DNA of 34,543 bases, taken from an uncultured Oscillibacter sp. (GTDB lineage Bacteria; Bacillota; Clostridia; Oscillospirales; Oscillospiraceae). Below the pieces are notes generated by a model that saw only the letters and a program-made list of their open reading frames with translations, searched no databases and was not told the DNA's origin. The stretch lies in assembly GCA_910579435.1 (NCBI GenBank), contig CAJTVF010000024.1, positions 1-34,543 on the forward strand, given 5' to 3'. A program made the position numbers and the translations under genes. Below are positions 15,920-24,501 of the stretch, piece after piece; positions within the stretch are counted from its first letter, which is position 1, and every line of letters begins with the position of its first letter.

Positions 15920-17667
15920 AACACCAACTCTGGCCCCACGCCCGGCCCTACGCCCTGTGGATACTCGCGGGCGTGGCGTGCAGCGCCATGGAGGCCGTCT
16001 TTGAACTGCTGATTCCCCTGGTGATGAGCGACATTGTGGATATCGGCATCGCCAATGGAGACCAGTCCTACATTCTGCGCAAGGGCGGGCTGATGGTCGT
16101 CCTTGCGGTGGCCTCCCTGTGCTTCGGCCTGGGGGCGGCGGCGACCTCCTCCGTGGCCGGCATGGGCTTCGGGGCGAACCTCCGCCGGGCGGAGTACGAC
16201 CAAATCCAGACCTTCGCCTTTTCCAACATCGAGCGCTTTTCCACCGCCTCCCTGGTGACCCGGCTGACCAATGACGTACACAATTTACAGATGTCCCTGA
16301 TGATGTCCATGCGCCTGATGGTCCGGGCCCCGGTGATGCTGGTGGCCGCCCTGTTCTTCTCCATCCGCATCAGCTACCGGCTCAGCAGCGTCTTCCTGGC
16401 GGCCCTCCCTCTGCTGCTGGTGGTGGTGGTCATCCTGCTGGCGACCACCGGGCCCCTCTTCCGCTCCCTCCAGGAGAAGACCGACGCGCTGAACCTGGTG
16501 GTCCAGGAGAATCTGGCGGGCATCCGGGTGGTGAAGTCCTTCGTCCGGGGGGGACACGAGCGGGAGAAGTTCCAGGAGCGCAGCAATGACCTGAAAAACA
16601 CCTCCCTCCGGGCCTTCGGCAAGGTGGTCATCAACATGCCCCTGATGATGCTGATTATCTACGGCACCATCATCGCCGTCATGTGGTTCGGCGGGCAGAT
16701 GGTCTACGCCGGAACCCTGGAGGCCGGAAAGCTCATCACCTACTTTACCTATATCACCCAGATCATGATGTCCCTCATGATGGTCTCCATGATCTTCATG
16801 ATGCTGACCCGTACCGTGGCCTGCGCCAAGCGTGTGTCGGAAGTTCTCAGCGAGACTCCCGCCATCACCGACGGCGGGGCGGAGACCCGGGAGGACGGCC
16901 TCCCCGCCGAGCCGGCGGACGGCTCCATCGCCTTCGACCATGTGTATTTCAAATACAACGAGGAAAGCCCCGAGTGGATTTTGGAGGACGTGAGCCTTTG
17001 CATTCCCTCCGGCTCCACCGTGGGCATTCTGGGAGGCACCGGCAGCGGCAAGACCTCCCTGGTCTCCCTGATTCCACGGCTCTACGAGGCAACCCAAGGC
17101 GCCGTGTCTGTGGGCGGGAAGCCCGTGGCCGCCTACACCATGGAGCGCCTCCGGGAATCCGTCAGCATGGTGCTGCAAAAGAACACCCTGTTCACCGGAA
17201 CCATCCGGGAAAACCTCCTCTGGGGCAACCCCCAGGCCACGGAGGAGGAGCTCTGGTCCGCCTGCCGGGCCGCCTGCGCCGACGAGTTCCTGGAGCGGAT
17301 GCCCGGCGGCCTGGACACGGACCTGGGCCAAGGGGGCGTGAACGTCTCCGGCGGGCAGAAGCAGCGCCTCTGCATCGCCCGGGCCATTTTGAAGAAGCCC
17401 AAGGTGCTGATTTTAGACGACTCCACCAGCGCCGTGGACACGGCCACGGACGCGAAAATCCGGGCGGCGTTTGCCCATGAGCTGAAGGACGCGACGAAGC
17501 TCATCATCGCCCAGCGGGTGGCCTCCGTCCGGGAGGCGGACCGGATTCTGGTGATGGACGGCGGGCGCATCATCGCCCAGGGGACCCACGAGGAATTGAT
17601 GGAGACCTGCTCCATTTACCGGGAGGTCTATCAGTCCCAGCAGGAAGGAGGAAGCATCGATGGCTAA
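15916..17667 (+). CDS. ABC exporter half-transporter (degenerate-site subunit)
   Basis: A 583-aa protein: six transmembrane segments (about residues 15-310) and a C-terminal ATPase domain. Walker A is GGTGSGKTS, the signature VSGGQKQR is standard, and Walker B reads VLILDDSTSAVD with Asp in place of the usual catalytic Glu. That substitution is characteristic of the non-hydrolysing site in heterodimeric exporters of the BmrCD/LmrCD/TM287-288 kind. The stop overlaps the partner gene by 8 bp, so the two form a heterodimer. A multidrug or peptide substrate is likely but not readable. Confidence 0.92.
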   Translation: MKHQLWPHARPYALWILAGVACSAMEAVFELLIPLVMSDIVDIGIANGDQSYILRKGGLMVVLAVASLCFGLGAAATSSVAGMGFGANLRRAEYDQIQTFAFSNIERFSTASLVTRLTNDVHNLQMSLMMSMRLMVRAPVMLVAALFFSIRISYRLSSVFLAALPLLLVVVVILLATTGPLFRSLQEKTDALNLVVQENLAGIRVVKSFVRGGHEREKFQERSNDLKNTSLRAFGKVVINMPLMMLIIYGTIIAVMWFGGQMVYAGTLEAGKLITYFTYITQIMMSLMMVSMIFMMLTRTVACAKRVSEVLSETPAITDGGAETREDGLPAEPADGSIAFDHVYFKYNEESPEWILEDVSLCIPSGSTVGILGGTGSGKTSLVSLIPRLYEATQGAVSVGGKPVAAYTMERLRESVSMVLQKNTLFTGTIRENLLWGNPQATEEELWSACRAACADEFLERMPGGLDTDLGQGGVNVSGGQKQRLCIARAILKKPKVLILDDSTSAVDTATDAKIRAAFAHELKDATKLIIAQRVASVREADRILVMDGGRIIAQGTHEELMETCSIYREVYQSQQEGGSIDG

Positions 17668-19528
17668 GCACGGACACGGCCCTCAGGGTCCCGGCGGCGG
17701 CTTCCGCAAGCCCAAAAATATCCGCGCTACCCTGGGGAAGCTGATGCGGTATCTTGGCCGCTACAAGCTCCACCTGGCTTTGGTAGCGGTACTGCTGATT
17801 GTCAGCTCCGCCTGCACCGTGGGCGGGTCCTACCTGATCCGGCCCCTTATCAACGACTATATCCTCCCCGGCGACTTCCCGGGCCTCGCCAGGATGCTGT
17901 GCGTCATGGCGGCGGTCTACGTGGCGGGCGCGGTGTGCTCCTTCGGCTACAGCCGCATTATGGTCCACGTCTCCCAAACCACCGTGGCGAACATCCGGGA
18001 GGACCTGTTCAGCCGGATGCAGGACCTGCCCCTGAAATTCTTTGACACCCACACCCACGGCGAGCTGATGAGCCGCTACACCAACGACATCGAGACGGTT
18101 TCCGAGGCCCTGAACAACAGCTTTGGAAGCCTGGTCTCCTGCACGCTGAATTTCACCGGCACCATCATCATGATGCTGGTCCTCAGCCCTACCCTGACCC
18201 TCATCACCTTTGCCACCCTGGCGGTGATGCTGCTGGTGGTGAAGACCATCGGCTCCCGCTCCCGGCGCTATTTCGCCGACCAGCAGAAGGCCCTGGGCGA
18301 GGTTAACGGCTATATTGAGGAGATGATTGAGGGCCAAAAGGTCATCAAGGTCTTCAACCACGAGCAGGAGGCCCGGGCGGGCTTTCAGCAGCGGAACACG
18401 GCCTACCGGGACGCGGCCACCCGGGCGCAGATTTTCTCCGGCATGATGATGCCCGCCATGGGGAACCTGAACTATATCAACTACGCCGTCACCTGCTGTG
18501 TGGGCGGGCTTCTGGCCATCCGGAACGGCGACCTGGGGGGCCTGGCGGCCTTCCTCCAGTACTCCCGGCAGGTAGGCCAGCCCATCACCCAAATTTCTCA
18601 GCAGGTAAACACCCTCCTCTCCGCCGTGGCCGGCGCAGAGCGGATCTTCGCGATTATGGAAACCCCGCCGGAGACCGACGAGGGCAAGGTCCGCCTGGTC
18701 CGGGCCAAGGAGGACGCCTCCGGGAAGCTGACCCGGGTCCATGAGGACACCAACGCCTGGGCCTGGCTGAAGCCGGACGGGACTCTGGCGCCCCTCCGGG
18801 GCGACGTGCGCTTTGACCATGTGGTCTTCGGCTATGACGAGGACCGGACCATTCTCCACGACGTGAGCCTCTTCGCCAAGCCCGGGCAGAAGATCGCCTT
18901 TGTGGGCTCCACCGGCGCGGGGAAAACCACCATCACCAGCCTCATTAACCGCTTCTATGAGATTCAAAGCGGGACCATCACCTATGACGGCATCGACGTC
19001 CGGGACATTGCCAAGGAGTCCCTCCGCCGGTCCCTCGGCGTGGTGCTCCAAGACACCCACCTCTTCACCGGCACCGTGGCGGACAACATCCGCTACGGGC
19101 GGCTGGAGGCCACGGACCAGGAGGTGGAGGCCGCGGCGAAGCTGGCGGGGGCCGACGGCTTCATCCGCCACCTGCCCCAGGGCTATCAGACTGTCCTCTC
19201 CGGCGGCGGCGGCAGCCTCAGCCAGGGCGAGCGGCAGCTTCTGAACATCGCCCGGGCGGCCTGCGCCAACCCGCCGGTGCTGATTCTGGACGAGGCCACC
19301 AGCTCCATCGACACCCGGACGGAGAAGCTCATTGAAAAGGGCATGGACCGCCTCATGGCGGGCCGGACGGTGTTCGTCATCGCCCACCGGCTCTCCACCG
19401 TCCGCAACGCCAGGGCCATCATGGTCCTGGAGCAGGGGGAGATCATCGAGCGGGGCGACCACGATGACCTCCTGGCCCAGAAGGGGCGGTACTACCAGCT
19501 CTATACGGGCCTGGCGGAGCTGGCGTAG
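17660..19528 (+). CDS. ABC exporter half-transporter (catalytic subunit)
   Basis: A 622-aa partner of the previous gene. A basic, glycine-rich N-terminal tail (HGHGPQGPGGGFRKP) precedes six membrane segments; the ATPase domain has Walker A GSTGAGKTT, signature LSQGERQ and Walker B VLILDEATSSID with the catalytic Glu intact. The C-loop LSQGE rather than LSGGQ again fits an asymmetric heterodimer. A stretch of about 45 residues between the transmembrane and ATPase domains (after the METPPETDEGK region) is longer than in the partner. GGAGG precedes ATG 17660. Confidence 0.92.
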   Translation: MAKHGHGPQGPGGGFRKPKNIRATLGKLMRYLGRYKLHLALVAVLLIVSSACTVGGSYLIRPLINDYILPGDFPGLARMLCVMAAVYVAGAVCSFGYSRIMVHVSQTTVANIREDLFSRMQDLPLKFFDTHTHGELMSRYTNDIETVSEALNNSFGSLVSCTLNFTGTIIMMLVLSPTLTLITFATLAVMLLVVKTIGSRSRRYFADQQKALGEVNGYIEEMIEGQKVIKVFNHEQEARAGFQQRNTAYRDAATRAQIFSGMMMPAMGNLNYINYAVTCCVGGLLAIRNGDLGGLAAFLQYSRQVGQPITQISQQVNTLLSAVAGAERIFAIMETPPETDEGKVRLVRAKEDASGKLTRVHEDTNAWAWLKPDGTLAPLRGDVRFDHVVFGYDEDRTILHDVSLFAKPGQKIAFVGSTGAGKTTITSLINRFYEIQSGTITYDGIDVRDIAKESLRRSLGVVLQDTHLFTGTVADNIRYGRLEATDQEVEAAAKLAGADGFIRHLPQGYQTVLSGGGGSLSQGERQLLNIARAACANPPVLILDEATSSIDTRTEKLIEKGMDRLMAGRTVFVIAHRLSTVRNARAIMVLEQGEIIERGDHDDLLAQKGRYYQLYTGLAELA

Positions 19529-19544
19529 GGCTTTGTGCCAAAAA

Positions 19545-19589
19545 CGCCCTGGTTTTGGCATTGACAAAACCAGGGCGAATCCGTATAAT
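19545..19589 (+). promoter_or_regulatory. Strong promoter overlapped by a 13-bp inverted repeat
   Basis: TTGACA (19561-19566), 17-bp spacer, TATAAT (19584-19589): a perfect sigma-A consensus. A perfect inverted repeat CGCCCTGGTTTTG / CAAAACCAGGGCG (19545-19557 and 19565-19577) spans the -35 and half the spacer. It may be a repressor site or the hairpin that ends the ABC exporter transcript (no T-run follows). No plus-strand gene follows within 400 bp, so the promoter probably drives a non-coding RNA. Confidence 0.75.
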
Positions 19590-19595
19590 GAGCAT

Positions 19596-19690
19596 GGAAG
19601 GATGCCGCTGCAAAACGGTCAGTCCGGTTCAGCCAACTAGTTCACAGTTGACCGCTCGGGGGCAGACCGGGCGGTCAACACGCTTTTGTG
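19596..19690 (+). ncRNA. Candidate antisense RNA convergent with a small peptide gene
   Basis: Transcription from the consensus promoter at 19561-19589 would start near 19596 and reach a 13-bp stem (GTTGACCGC... /...GCGGTCAAC, 19646-19679) followed by ACGCTTTT. The RNA would overlap the 3' end of the convergent minus-strand peptide gene (stop at 19675). It has no ORF with a ribosome binding site. The exact 3' end is uncertain. Confidence 0.45.
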
Positions 19691-19764
19691 GTAAGTAGCA
19701 GCGATGCCATGGCGAAAAACACCATGAACCGCAGCACAGCAAAAAGCCGTTTTTCCACATCCAC
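19675..19764 (-). CDS. 29-codon hydrophobic peptide, possible type I toxin
   Basis: A GTG start at 19764 is preceded by GGAGGGAGG. The product, MDVEKRLFAVLRFMVFFAMA followed by SLLLTTKAC, is a charged N-terminus and a single membrane-spanning segment. A promoter (TTGACA-N17-TAGGAT) lies 80-110 bp upstream on the same strand. A consensus promoter on the opposite strand points at its 3' end. This is the geometry of Firmicute type I toxin-antitoxin loci such as txpA/ratA, but the sequence matches none I know. An ATG five codons upstream lacks a ribosome binding site. Confidence 0.45.
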   Translation of the reverse strand: MDVEKRLFAVLRFMVFFAMASLLLTTKAC

Positions 19765-19846
19765 GCCACCTCCCTCCATGTTGGATTTGCGCAGGGGTGC
19801 AAACGGTGGACTGACCGCTTCCATGCAGCAGCGTCCTTCTGCCGCC

Positions 19847-19875
19847 ATCCTACTATACCGCCCAGCGCCTGTCAA
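19847..19875 (-). promoter_or_regulatory. Promoter of the hydrophobic peptide gene
   Basis: On the minus strand TTGACA (19870-19875), 17-bp spacer, TAGGAT (19847-19852). It implies a 5' leader of about 75 nt before the GTG start. Confidence 0.6.
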
Positions 19876-19926
19876 TTTCCGCCGCCCGCTTGGGCGGCTT
19901 TTTGCCGCTCTTTTTCCCCGTGCCCC

Positions 19927-19983
19927 TTGACAATATCGATGTTCGATATTATACTGTACTTAGTAATAACGATATTCGATATT
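19927..19983 (+). promoter_or_regulatory. padR promoter and operator
   Basis: TTGACA (19927-19932), 17-bp spacer, TATACT (19950-19955). The spacer is filled by a perfect dyad AATATCGA-TGT-TCGATATT (19932-19950), and two further CGATATT half-sites lie at 19970-19983 just before the ribosome binding site. Autorepression by the PadR protein is the natural reading. Confidence 0.85.
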
Positions 19984-19995
19984 AGGAGGTGCGCC

Positions 19996-20319
19996 GTGGC
20001 GAGAGAGAAGTTTCAAACCCTGACGGAGCCGATGTTCTACACCCTCCTCACCCTCCGGGAGGAGTGCTGCGGCACGGACATCATGACCCGGGTGTCCGCC
20101 CTGACCCACGGGCGGGTGGACCTGGGGCCCGGCACCCTGTACAACCTCCTGGACAGCTTCCAGCAGGCGGGGATGATCCGGGAAACCAGCGTGTCGGGCC
20201 GGAAGCGGAGCTACCTCATTACGGACAAGGGCCGGGAGACCCTGCGGGCGGAATACCTCCGCCTGCTGGCGCTGACCGAGGATTACAAGACCTGCGCGGG
20301 AGAGGAGGACCTGAAATGA
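19996..20319 (+). CDS. PadR-family transcriptional regulator
   Basis: A 107-aa winged-helix repressor: LTEPMFYTLLTL, then DIMTRVSALTHGRVDLGPGTLYNLLDSFQQAGMI, then a wing GRKRSYLITDKGRETL, all characteristic of PadR. The GTG start at 19996 has TTAGGAGG 7 nt upstream. The stop overlaps the next start (ATGA at 20316). PadR genes are often coupled to DUF2812 membrane proteins, as here. Confidence 0.93.
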   Translation: MAREKFQTLTEPMFYTLLTLREECCGTDIMTRVSALTHGRVDLGPGTLYNLLDSFQQAGMIRETSVSGRKRSYLITDKGRETLRAEYLRLLALTEDYKTCAGEEDLK

Positions 20320-21743
20320 AAAATGTGACCTATCGCTGGAACACGTTTCAGCTCTATGACTACCGGGGCGTGGAGGAACACCTCTCCGCCATGGCCGCCC
20401 AGGGCTGGCGGCTGGAGAAGGCGAGCGGCTCCCTCTGGAAGTACCGCCGGGCCGAGCCCGCGAGCCTCCGCTATGCCGTCACCTACAACGCCGGAGCCTC
20501 CCGGTTCGAGCCGGGCCCCACGGAGGGGGAGCAGTCCCTGGAGGAGCTCTGCGCCGCCGCCGGGTGGGAAAAGGTCTCCGGCTGCTCCAAGATGCAGATT
20601 TATTCCACGGAGGACCCCGCCGCCGTCCCTCTGGAAACCGACGAGGCCCTGCGTCTGGAAAACATCCACCGCTGCATGCGGAAGAGCTTCCTCCCCGGCA
20701 ACATTGCCGTCCTGCTTCTGATGCTCTTCATCGGCCGGGACTTCTTCCTGGCTCTGGTCACCTGGGACCTCTACGGCATGCTGAAAAACAACGCCTTGCT
20801 CACCGCCGGGGTCCTGTGCCTGGCGGAGGCGGCCCTCCAGCTCTGTCTTCTCGCCGGTTACTTCCTCTGGCGGCGGCGGTCCCGCCGCTCCGTGGAGGAG
20901 GGCGGAACCTGCCTCCCGGCGGGCCGGTGGAGCCGGTGGGCCAGCCTGGGCATGTGGGTCCTGCTGGTCCTGCTGGTGGCGGCGTTCCTGCTGTCGGAGC
21001 TGGACCGGGGGCACCGGGGCGCGGTGCTGTACTTCGCGGTGTACATGGCATTCTTCACCCTGATTAACATCCTGATGCGGGGGACCACGGCCCTGCTTCG
21101 AAAGAAGGGGGCCTCCAAGACCTCCAACATCGCCTGGACCCTGGCGGTGGATGTGGTCCTGTGCTTCACCCTCATCGGCGGGCTGATCTGGAGCCGCTAT
21201 GAAACCGACTGGTTCTCCGACGAACGCCCCACGGGGGAGACTTACGAGTACCGTGACCAGAACTGGGACGTCTCTCCCCGGCAGGACTTCCCTCTGACCC
21301 TGGCGGAGCTCACCGGAGAGGAGTACGGCCACGTCCGCCGGGAGGCGGAGGACCTGGGCTCCGTCTTCATCCCCCAGCGGGCCTACCGGGAGACAGCCCT
21401 CCTGGGAGACGGACCCAAGGTCTGCGGGCTGGGCTACACCCTCTGGGACCTCTCCTCCCCCGCCCTCCAGGAATCCCTGCTGGAGGACCTTCTGGAGGAC
21501 GACCCCATTAAATTCCGGAGTATGACCCTCTTCACCCTGCGCTATGTCCCGGAAGACCCGGTCCCCTGGGGGGCGGAAGCGGCCTACCGGCGCTATTATG
21601 ACGAGGACCCCGGAGACAGCTGGCTGCTGGTCTGGCCGGGCCGGACAGCGTCGGTCAGCCCGGACGCGGAGCCGTCGGACGCCCAAAAGGCCCTGATTTC
21701 CGCCCGGCTGGCCCCGGAGGACTGGAAGGAGGAGACCACATGA
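20316..21743 (+). CDS. DUF2812 domain membrane protein (intact paralogue)
   Basis: A 475-aa protein. Residues 1-110 form the DUF2812 domain (YDYRGVEEHLSAMAAQGWRLEKASG, LRYAVTYNAGASRF, LEELCAAAGWEKVS). At least four hydrophobic segments follow (about residues 130-300), then a soluble C-terminal domain ending in a PWGAEAAYRRYYDEDPGDSW module. Function is unknown; such proteins are controlled by the adjacent PadR regulator. The start overlaps the padR stop and its own stop overlaps the next gene by 4 bp. Confidence 0.85.
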   Translation: MKNVTYRWNTFQLYDYRGVEEHLSAMAAQGWRLEKASGSLWKYRRAEPASLRYAVTYNAGASRFEPGPTEGEQSLEELCAAAGWEKVSGCSKMQIYSTEDPAAVPLETDEALRLENIHRCMRKSFLPGNIAVLLLMLFIGRDFFLALVTWDLYGMLKNNALLTAGVLCLAEAALQLCLLAGYFLWRRRSRRSVEEGGTCLPAGRWSRWASLGMWVLLVLLVAAFLLSELDRGHRGAVLYFAVYMAFFTLINILMRGTTALLRKKGASKTSNIAWTLAVDVVLCFTLIGGLIWSRYETDWFSDERPTGETYEYRDQNWDVSPRQDFPLTLAELTGEEYGHVRREAEDLGSVFIPQRAYRETALLGDGPKVCGLGYTLWDLSSPALQESLLEDLLEDDPIKFRSMTLFTLRYVPEDPVPWGAEAAYRRYYDEDPGDSWLLVWPGRTASVSPDAEPSDAQKALISARLAPEDWKEETT

Positions 21744-22807
21744 AGGATCTCAAATACCGCTGGAATCCCCTCTGCCTCTATGACTACCGGGGCGTGGAGG
21801 AACACCTCTCCGCCATGGCCGCCAAAGGCTGGCGGCTGGAGAAGGCGGGAAACACCCTCTGGAAGTACCGCCGGGCCGGGCCCGCGAGCCTCCGCTATGC
21901 CGTCACCTACAACGCCGGGGCCTCCCAGTTCAACCCCGGTCCCACGGAGGGGCAGGAATCCCTGGCCGAGCTCTGCGCCGCCGCCGGATGGGAGAAGGTC
22001 TCCGACTGGGCCCAGGCTCAGATTTTCTCCACGGAGGACCAAAACGCCGTCCCCCTGGAGACCGACGAGGCCCTGCGGCTGGAGAACATCCACCGCTCCA
22101 TGAAAAAGAGCTTTCTCCCCGGCAACATCGTCCTGCTGGCCCTGGGGCTTTTGATGTCGTACTCCTTCCTGGGCACGCTGTTCGTCCGCCCCCTCCGGGT
22201 GTTTGAAAGCAACGCCAAGATGTTCACCGGAATGCTGTTTCTGCTGGTGGTCCTTCTGGAAATCTATACCCTCGTTCACTACTGCCGCTGGCGGAAGCGC
22301 TCCCGCCGCTCCATTGAGGAGGGCGGGCCCTGCGCCCCCATCAATACTAGGGCGTACCAGCGCCTCAACCGCGCCGGGCTGGGTCTGGTGGGCATTCTGG
22401 TGGTCCTGTACCTGCTGATGGAGCTGCTGGGCGGAAGCCGGGGCATGGCATTCTTTTATGTGGTCTATATCTCCCTGTTTGCCCTTCTGGTCTTCCTGGT
22501 CCGGGGGACCACGGCCCTGCTGCGGAAGCTGAAAGCCTCCAAGAGCATCAACATCGTGGTGACGCTGGTTGTGGACTTCCTCCTGGCCTTCGCCCTCGTC
22601 GGCGGGCTGTCCTTCGGGGCTATCCGGTCCGGCTGGTTTACCGGCGGAAGCGGGGAGACCTATGAATACCAGCACATGGAATTCGACGTACATCCCCGGG
22701 AGGACGTGCCCCTGACCCTCTCCGACATGACCGGGGAGTTCTATCAGCACACCAAACGGACGTACCGGTCCGAGGGCTCCTTCTTCCTGCCGAAACGATT
22801 CTACTGA
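21740..22807 (+). CDS. DUF2812 membrane protein, 3'-truncated by an insertion
   Basis: A paralogue of the preceding gene (N-terminal DUF2812 domain almost identical: YDYRGVEEHLSAMAAKGWRL). The reading frame stops at 22805-22807, 355 codons in, immediately where a 1.3-kb mobile element begins. The missing C-terminal domain continues in frame-compatible form at 24105-24458: joining the TG at 22805-22806 to the G at 24107 restores a Trp codon and reading frame. The truncated product keeps the DUF2812 domain and the membrane segments but loses the C-terminal soluble domain present in its neighbour, so it is probably inactive or altered. Confidence 0.88.
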   Translation: MKDLKYRWNPLCLYDYRGVEEHLSAMAAKGWRLEKAGNTLWKYRRAGPASLRYAVTYNAGASQFNPGPTEGQESLAELCAAAGWEKVSDWAQAQIFSTEDQNAVPLETDEALRLENIHRSMKKSFLPGNIVLLALGLLMSYSFLGTLFVRPLRVFESNAKMFTGMLFLLVVLLEIYTLVHYCRWRKRSRRSIEEGGPCAPINTRAYQRLNRAGLGLVGILVVLYLLMELLGGSRGMAFFYVVYISLFALLVFLVRGTTALLRKLKASKSINIVVTLVVDFLLAFALVGGLSFGAIRSGWFTGGSGETYEYQHMEFDVHPREDVPLTLSDMTGEFYQHTKRTYRSEGSFFLPKRFY

Positions 22808-24104
22808 GATGTATTGTGTAAAGGGTGGTTTCACCACCCAAATACACATTGGCTGACGGTTCATTTGTGGCAAAATGACACAGGCCGGAAAGGCGGTGAT
22901 CGACCAGCAGGAGGGAACCGAAGGGGGAGCGTCCGGGATGACCTGGGTGCTCCGTTCCCGTTGTCGGCCCTCTCGAAGAGCGCACTTACTCACCACCGGC
23001 CAGCGGTGGTACCGTCTGACGGCAGCCATGCGCCCTCCGGGGGCGGCTCCGCCAGGGTGTCCTGCCCTGCCGGTATATACCAGTAGATGCCAACGGCGGC
23101 TTGTGCATCGGACGCAGCTGCGCCGATCACTGGGGGCTTGGGGATCATCGGCCACCAACAAGCTGCGCCGGGTATATACCGGGGCATTGCTTGCTACTAC
23201 TATCAACACCTAAAAATGATAGCTGAAAGTCGTATGTAATGATAGTATACTTAGTCTATGCCTATTCGACAAATCGGGAATTATGGAGGAGCACAAATGC
23301 AATTTTTAGAATATGGTATCAACCATGATAAGACCATCCTCTTTTTACATGGCGGCGGATTAGCTCCATGGAATTATAAAGAAGAAGCCATGCTCCTCAA
23401 AGAAAAATATCACATTTTGCTTCCAATATTGGACGGACACAATGGCAGCGACTGTGGTTTTACAACAATCGAAGATGCTGCACAGCATATCATCGGATAC
23501 ATTGATGAGCATTTGGGCGGAAAGGTCTTTCTGATCGGCGGACTATCCCTTGGTGGGCAGATACTCGTAGAAGTTTTATCACAACGAAAAGACATTTGCC
23601 AATATGCTATGATAGAAGGTAGCTTGATTTTGCCGATGAGAGCAACCGCACAATTAATAAAGCTAACATTTTCATTTTGTTACCCTCTCATAAAAAAGCG
23701 TTGGTTCGCAAAGATGCAATTTGCAGCATTACACATTCAGCCTACCTTTTTTGATGAGTACTATAGAGATAGCTCTGCGATTTCAAAAGCGGACATGATT
23801 TCATTTCTTATGGCAAATGCCAACTATCAGATGAAGCACAGTCTTGCAAACTGTTGTACAAAAGCACTGATTTTGGTCGGCTCCAAGGAACAAGATATTA
23901 TGAAAAAGTCTGCTGAAATAATCCATCAGACAATTCGAAATTCATCTTTGGAAGTATTCCCCGGTTTCTATCATGGCGACATCAGTATAAATCACCCAGA
24001 TCTCTATGTTGAAAAAATGTACCGCTTAATTGAACAACTCTAAGTTTTAAAATTGTCGGGGGATTTCATCTTTATGGTGAAATCCCCCTTGACAAATATT
24101 CTCT
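22807..24104. mobile_element. ~1.3-kb non-autonomous element with imperfect TIRs and a hydrolase cargo
   Basis: The two ends are imperfect inverted repeats: about 22 of 30 positions match without gaps between 22807 onward and the reverse complement ending at 24104 (shared AGA, TGT, AAGGG, TTTCACCA). TG flanks both sides (22805-22806, 24105-24106). Each end holds a hairpin: GGGTGGT/ACCACCC at 22821-22837 and GGGGGATTTCA/TGAAATCCCCC at 24058-24088. It splits a DUF2812 gene whose two halves match the intact paralogue. No transposase is encoded; the AT-rich right part holds an alpha/beta hydrolase. The left part (22870-23190) is GC-rich with no recognisable gene and contains two GGTATATACC palindromes. 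Confidence 0.75.
23297..24043 (+). CDS. Alpha/beta hydrolase
   Basis: A 248-aa alpha/beta-fold hydrolase. Visible: the oxyanion stretch LFLHGGGLAPWN, the nucleophile elbow GGLSLGGQ (Ser in GxSxG), and a C-terminal YHGDISI with the likely catalytic His. The substrate cannot be predicted. ATG 23297 has GGAGGAG 8-10 nt upstream; the longer frame from 23258 lacks a site. Base composition is far more AT-rich than every neighbour, with many AAA, TTT and ATT codons, so it was acquired from a lower-GC Firmicute with the element that carries it. The hairpin at 24058-24088 could terminate it. Confidence 0.88.
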   Translation: MQFLEYGINHDKTILFLHGGGLAPWNYKEEAMLLKEKYHILLPILDGHNGSDCGFTTIEDAAQHIIGYIDEHLGGKVFLIGGLSLGGQILVEVLSQRKDICQYAMIEGSLILPMRATAQLIKLTFSFCYPLIKKRWFAKMQFAALHIQPTFFDEYYRDSSAISKADMISFLMANANYQMKHSLANCCTKALILVGSKEQDIMKKSAEIIHQTIRNSSLEVFPGFYHGDISINHPDLYVEKMYRLIEQL

Positions 24105-24458
24105 TGGGAATACGCCTTTCAAAACACGGAAGACGAAACCGTCCGGCCGGGCTCCATCCATCTCAGCTATACCATCTATGCGCCCAAGGGCCAGGTGCTT
24201 TACGACGCGCTGGTAAAGGACCTTCTGACGGAAGAGGAACCCTCCCTGGACTTCCCCGAGTTTGACCGCGTTTACCGCTCGGCGGACCCCGCCCCCTGGG
24301 GCGCGGAGGCCGCTTACCGGCAATACTACCTGGACGGCCGCGCCACAAACGACTGGCTCCTCTGCTGGCCGGGCCGGGTGGCGGAGCTGTCCCTGGATGG
24401 ACCCCTTACAGAGGACCAAAAGGCCCTCGCGGGCGCCCGCCTGGGTCCGGAGGCATAA
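24105..24458 (+). pseudogene. 3' remnant of the interrupted DUF2812 gene
   Basis: Reading from 24105 (TGG GAA TAC) gives a C-terminal domain. Its PAPWGAEAAYRQYYLDG and NDWLLCWPGRVAELS match the end of the intact paralogue (PVPWGAEAAYRRYYDED, SWLLVWPGRTASVS). It lacks a start codon with a ribosome binding site; a GTG at 24195 lies inside the domain. It is the displaced end of the gene at 21740-22807 and is high-GC like its surroundings. Confidence 0.85.
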
Positions 24459-24487
24459 AAAAGAGGAGAGGCGCTTTGCCTCTCCTT
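24458..24487 (-). terminator. Intrinsic terminator of spo0A
   Basis: On the minus strand AGGAGAGGC / GCCTCTCCT (loop AAAGC) is followed by CTTTTTTA. It lies 15 bp past the spo0A stop and meets the end of the DUF2812 remnant, separating convergent genes. Confidence 0.88.
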
Positions 24488-24501
24488 CTGTTCGCGCGTC
24501 C

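Noticed and set aside
17570..19567. 665-codon minus-strand frame
   Set aside because: Antisense to the second ABC exporter gene; composition and lack of ribosome binding site argue against it.
22990..23187. 65-codon minus-strand frame in the GC-rich part of the mobile element
   Set aside because: No ribosome binding site and no recognisable domain; could be a remnant but unsupported.
21596..23209. 537-codon minus-strand frame spanning the DUF2812 gene and the mobile element
   Set aside because: It crosses the insertion junction and is antisense to a well-supported gene; no homology recognised.
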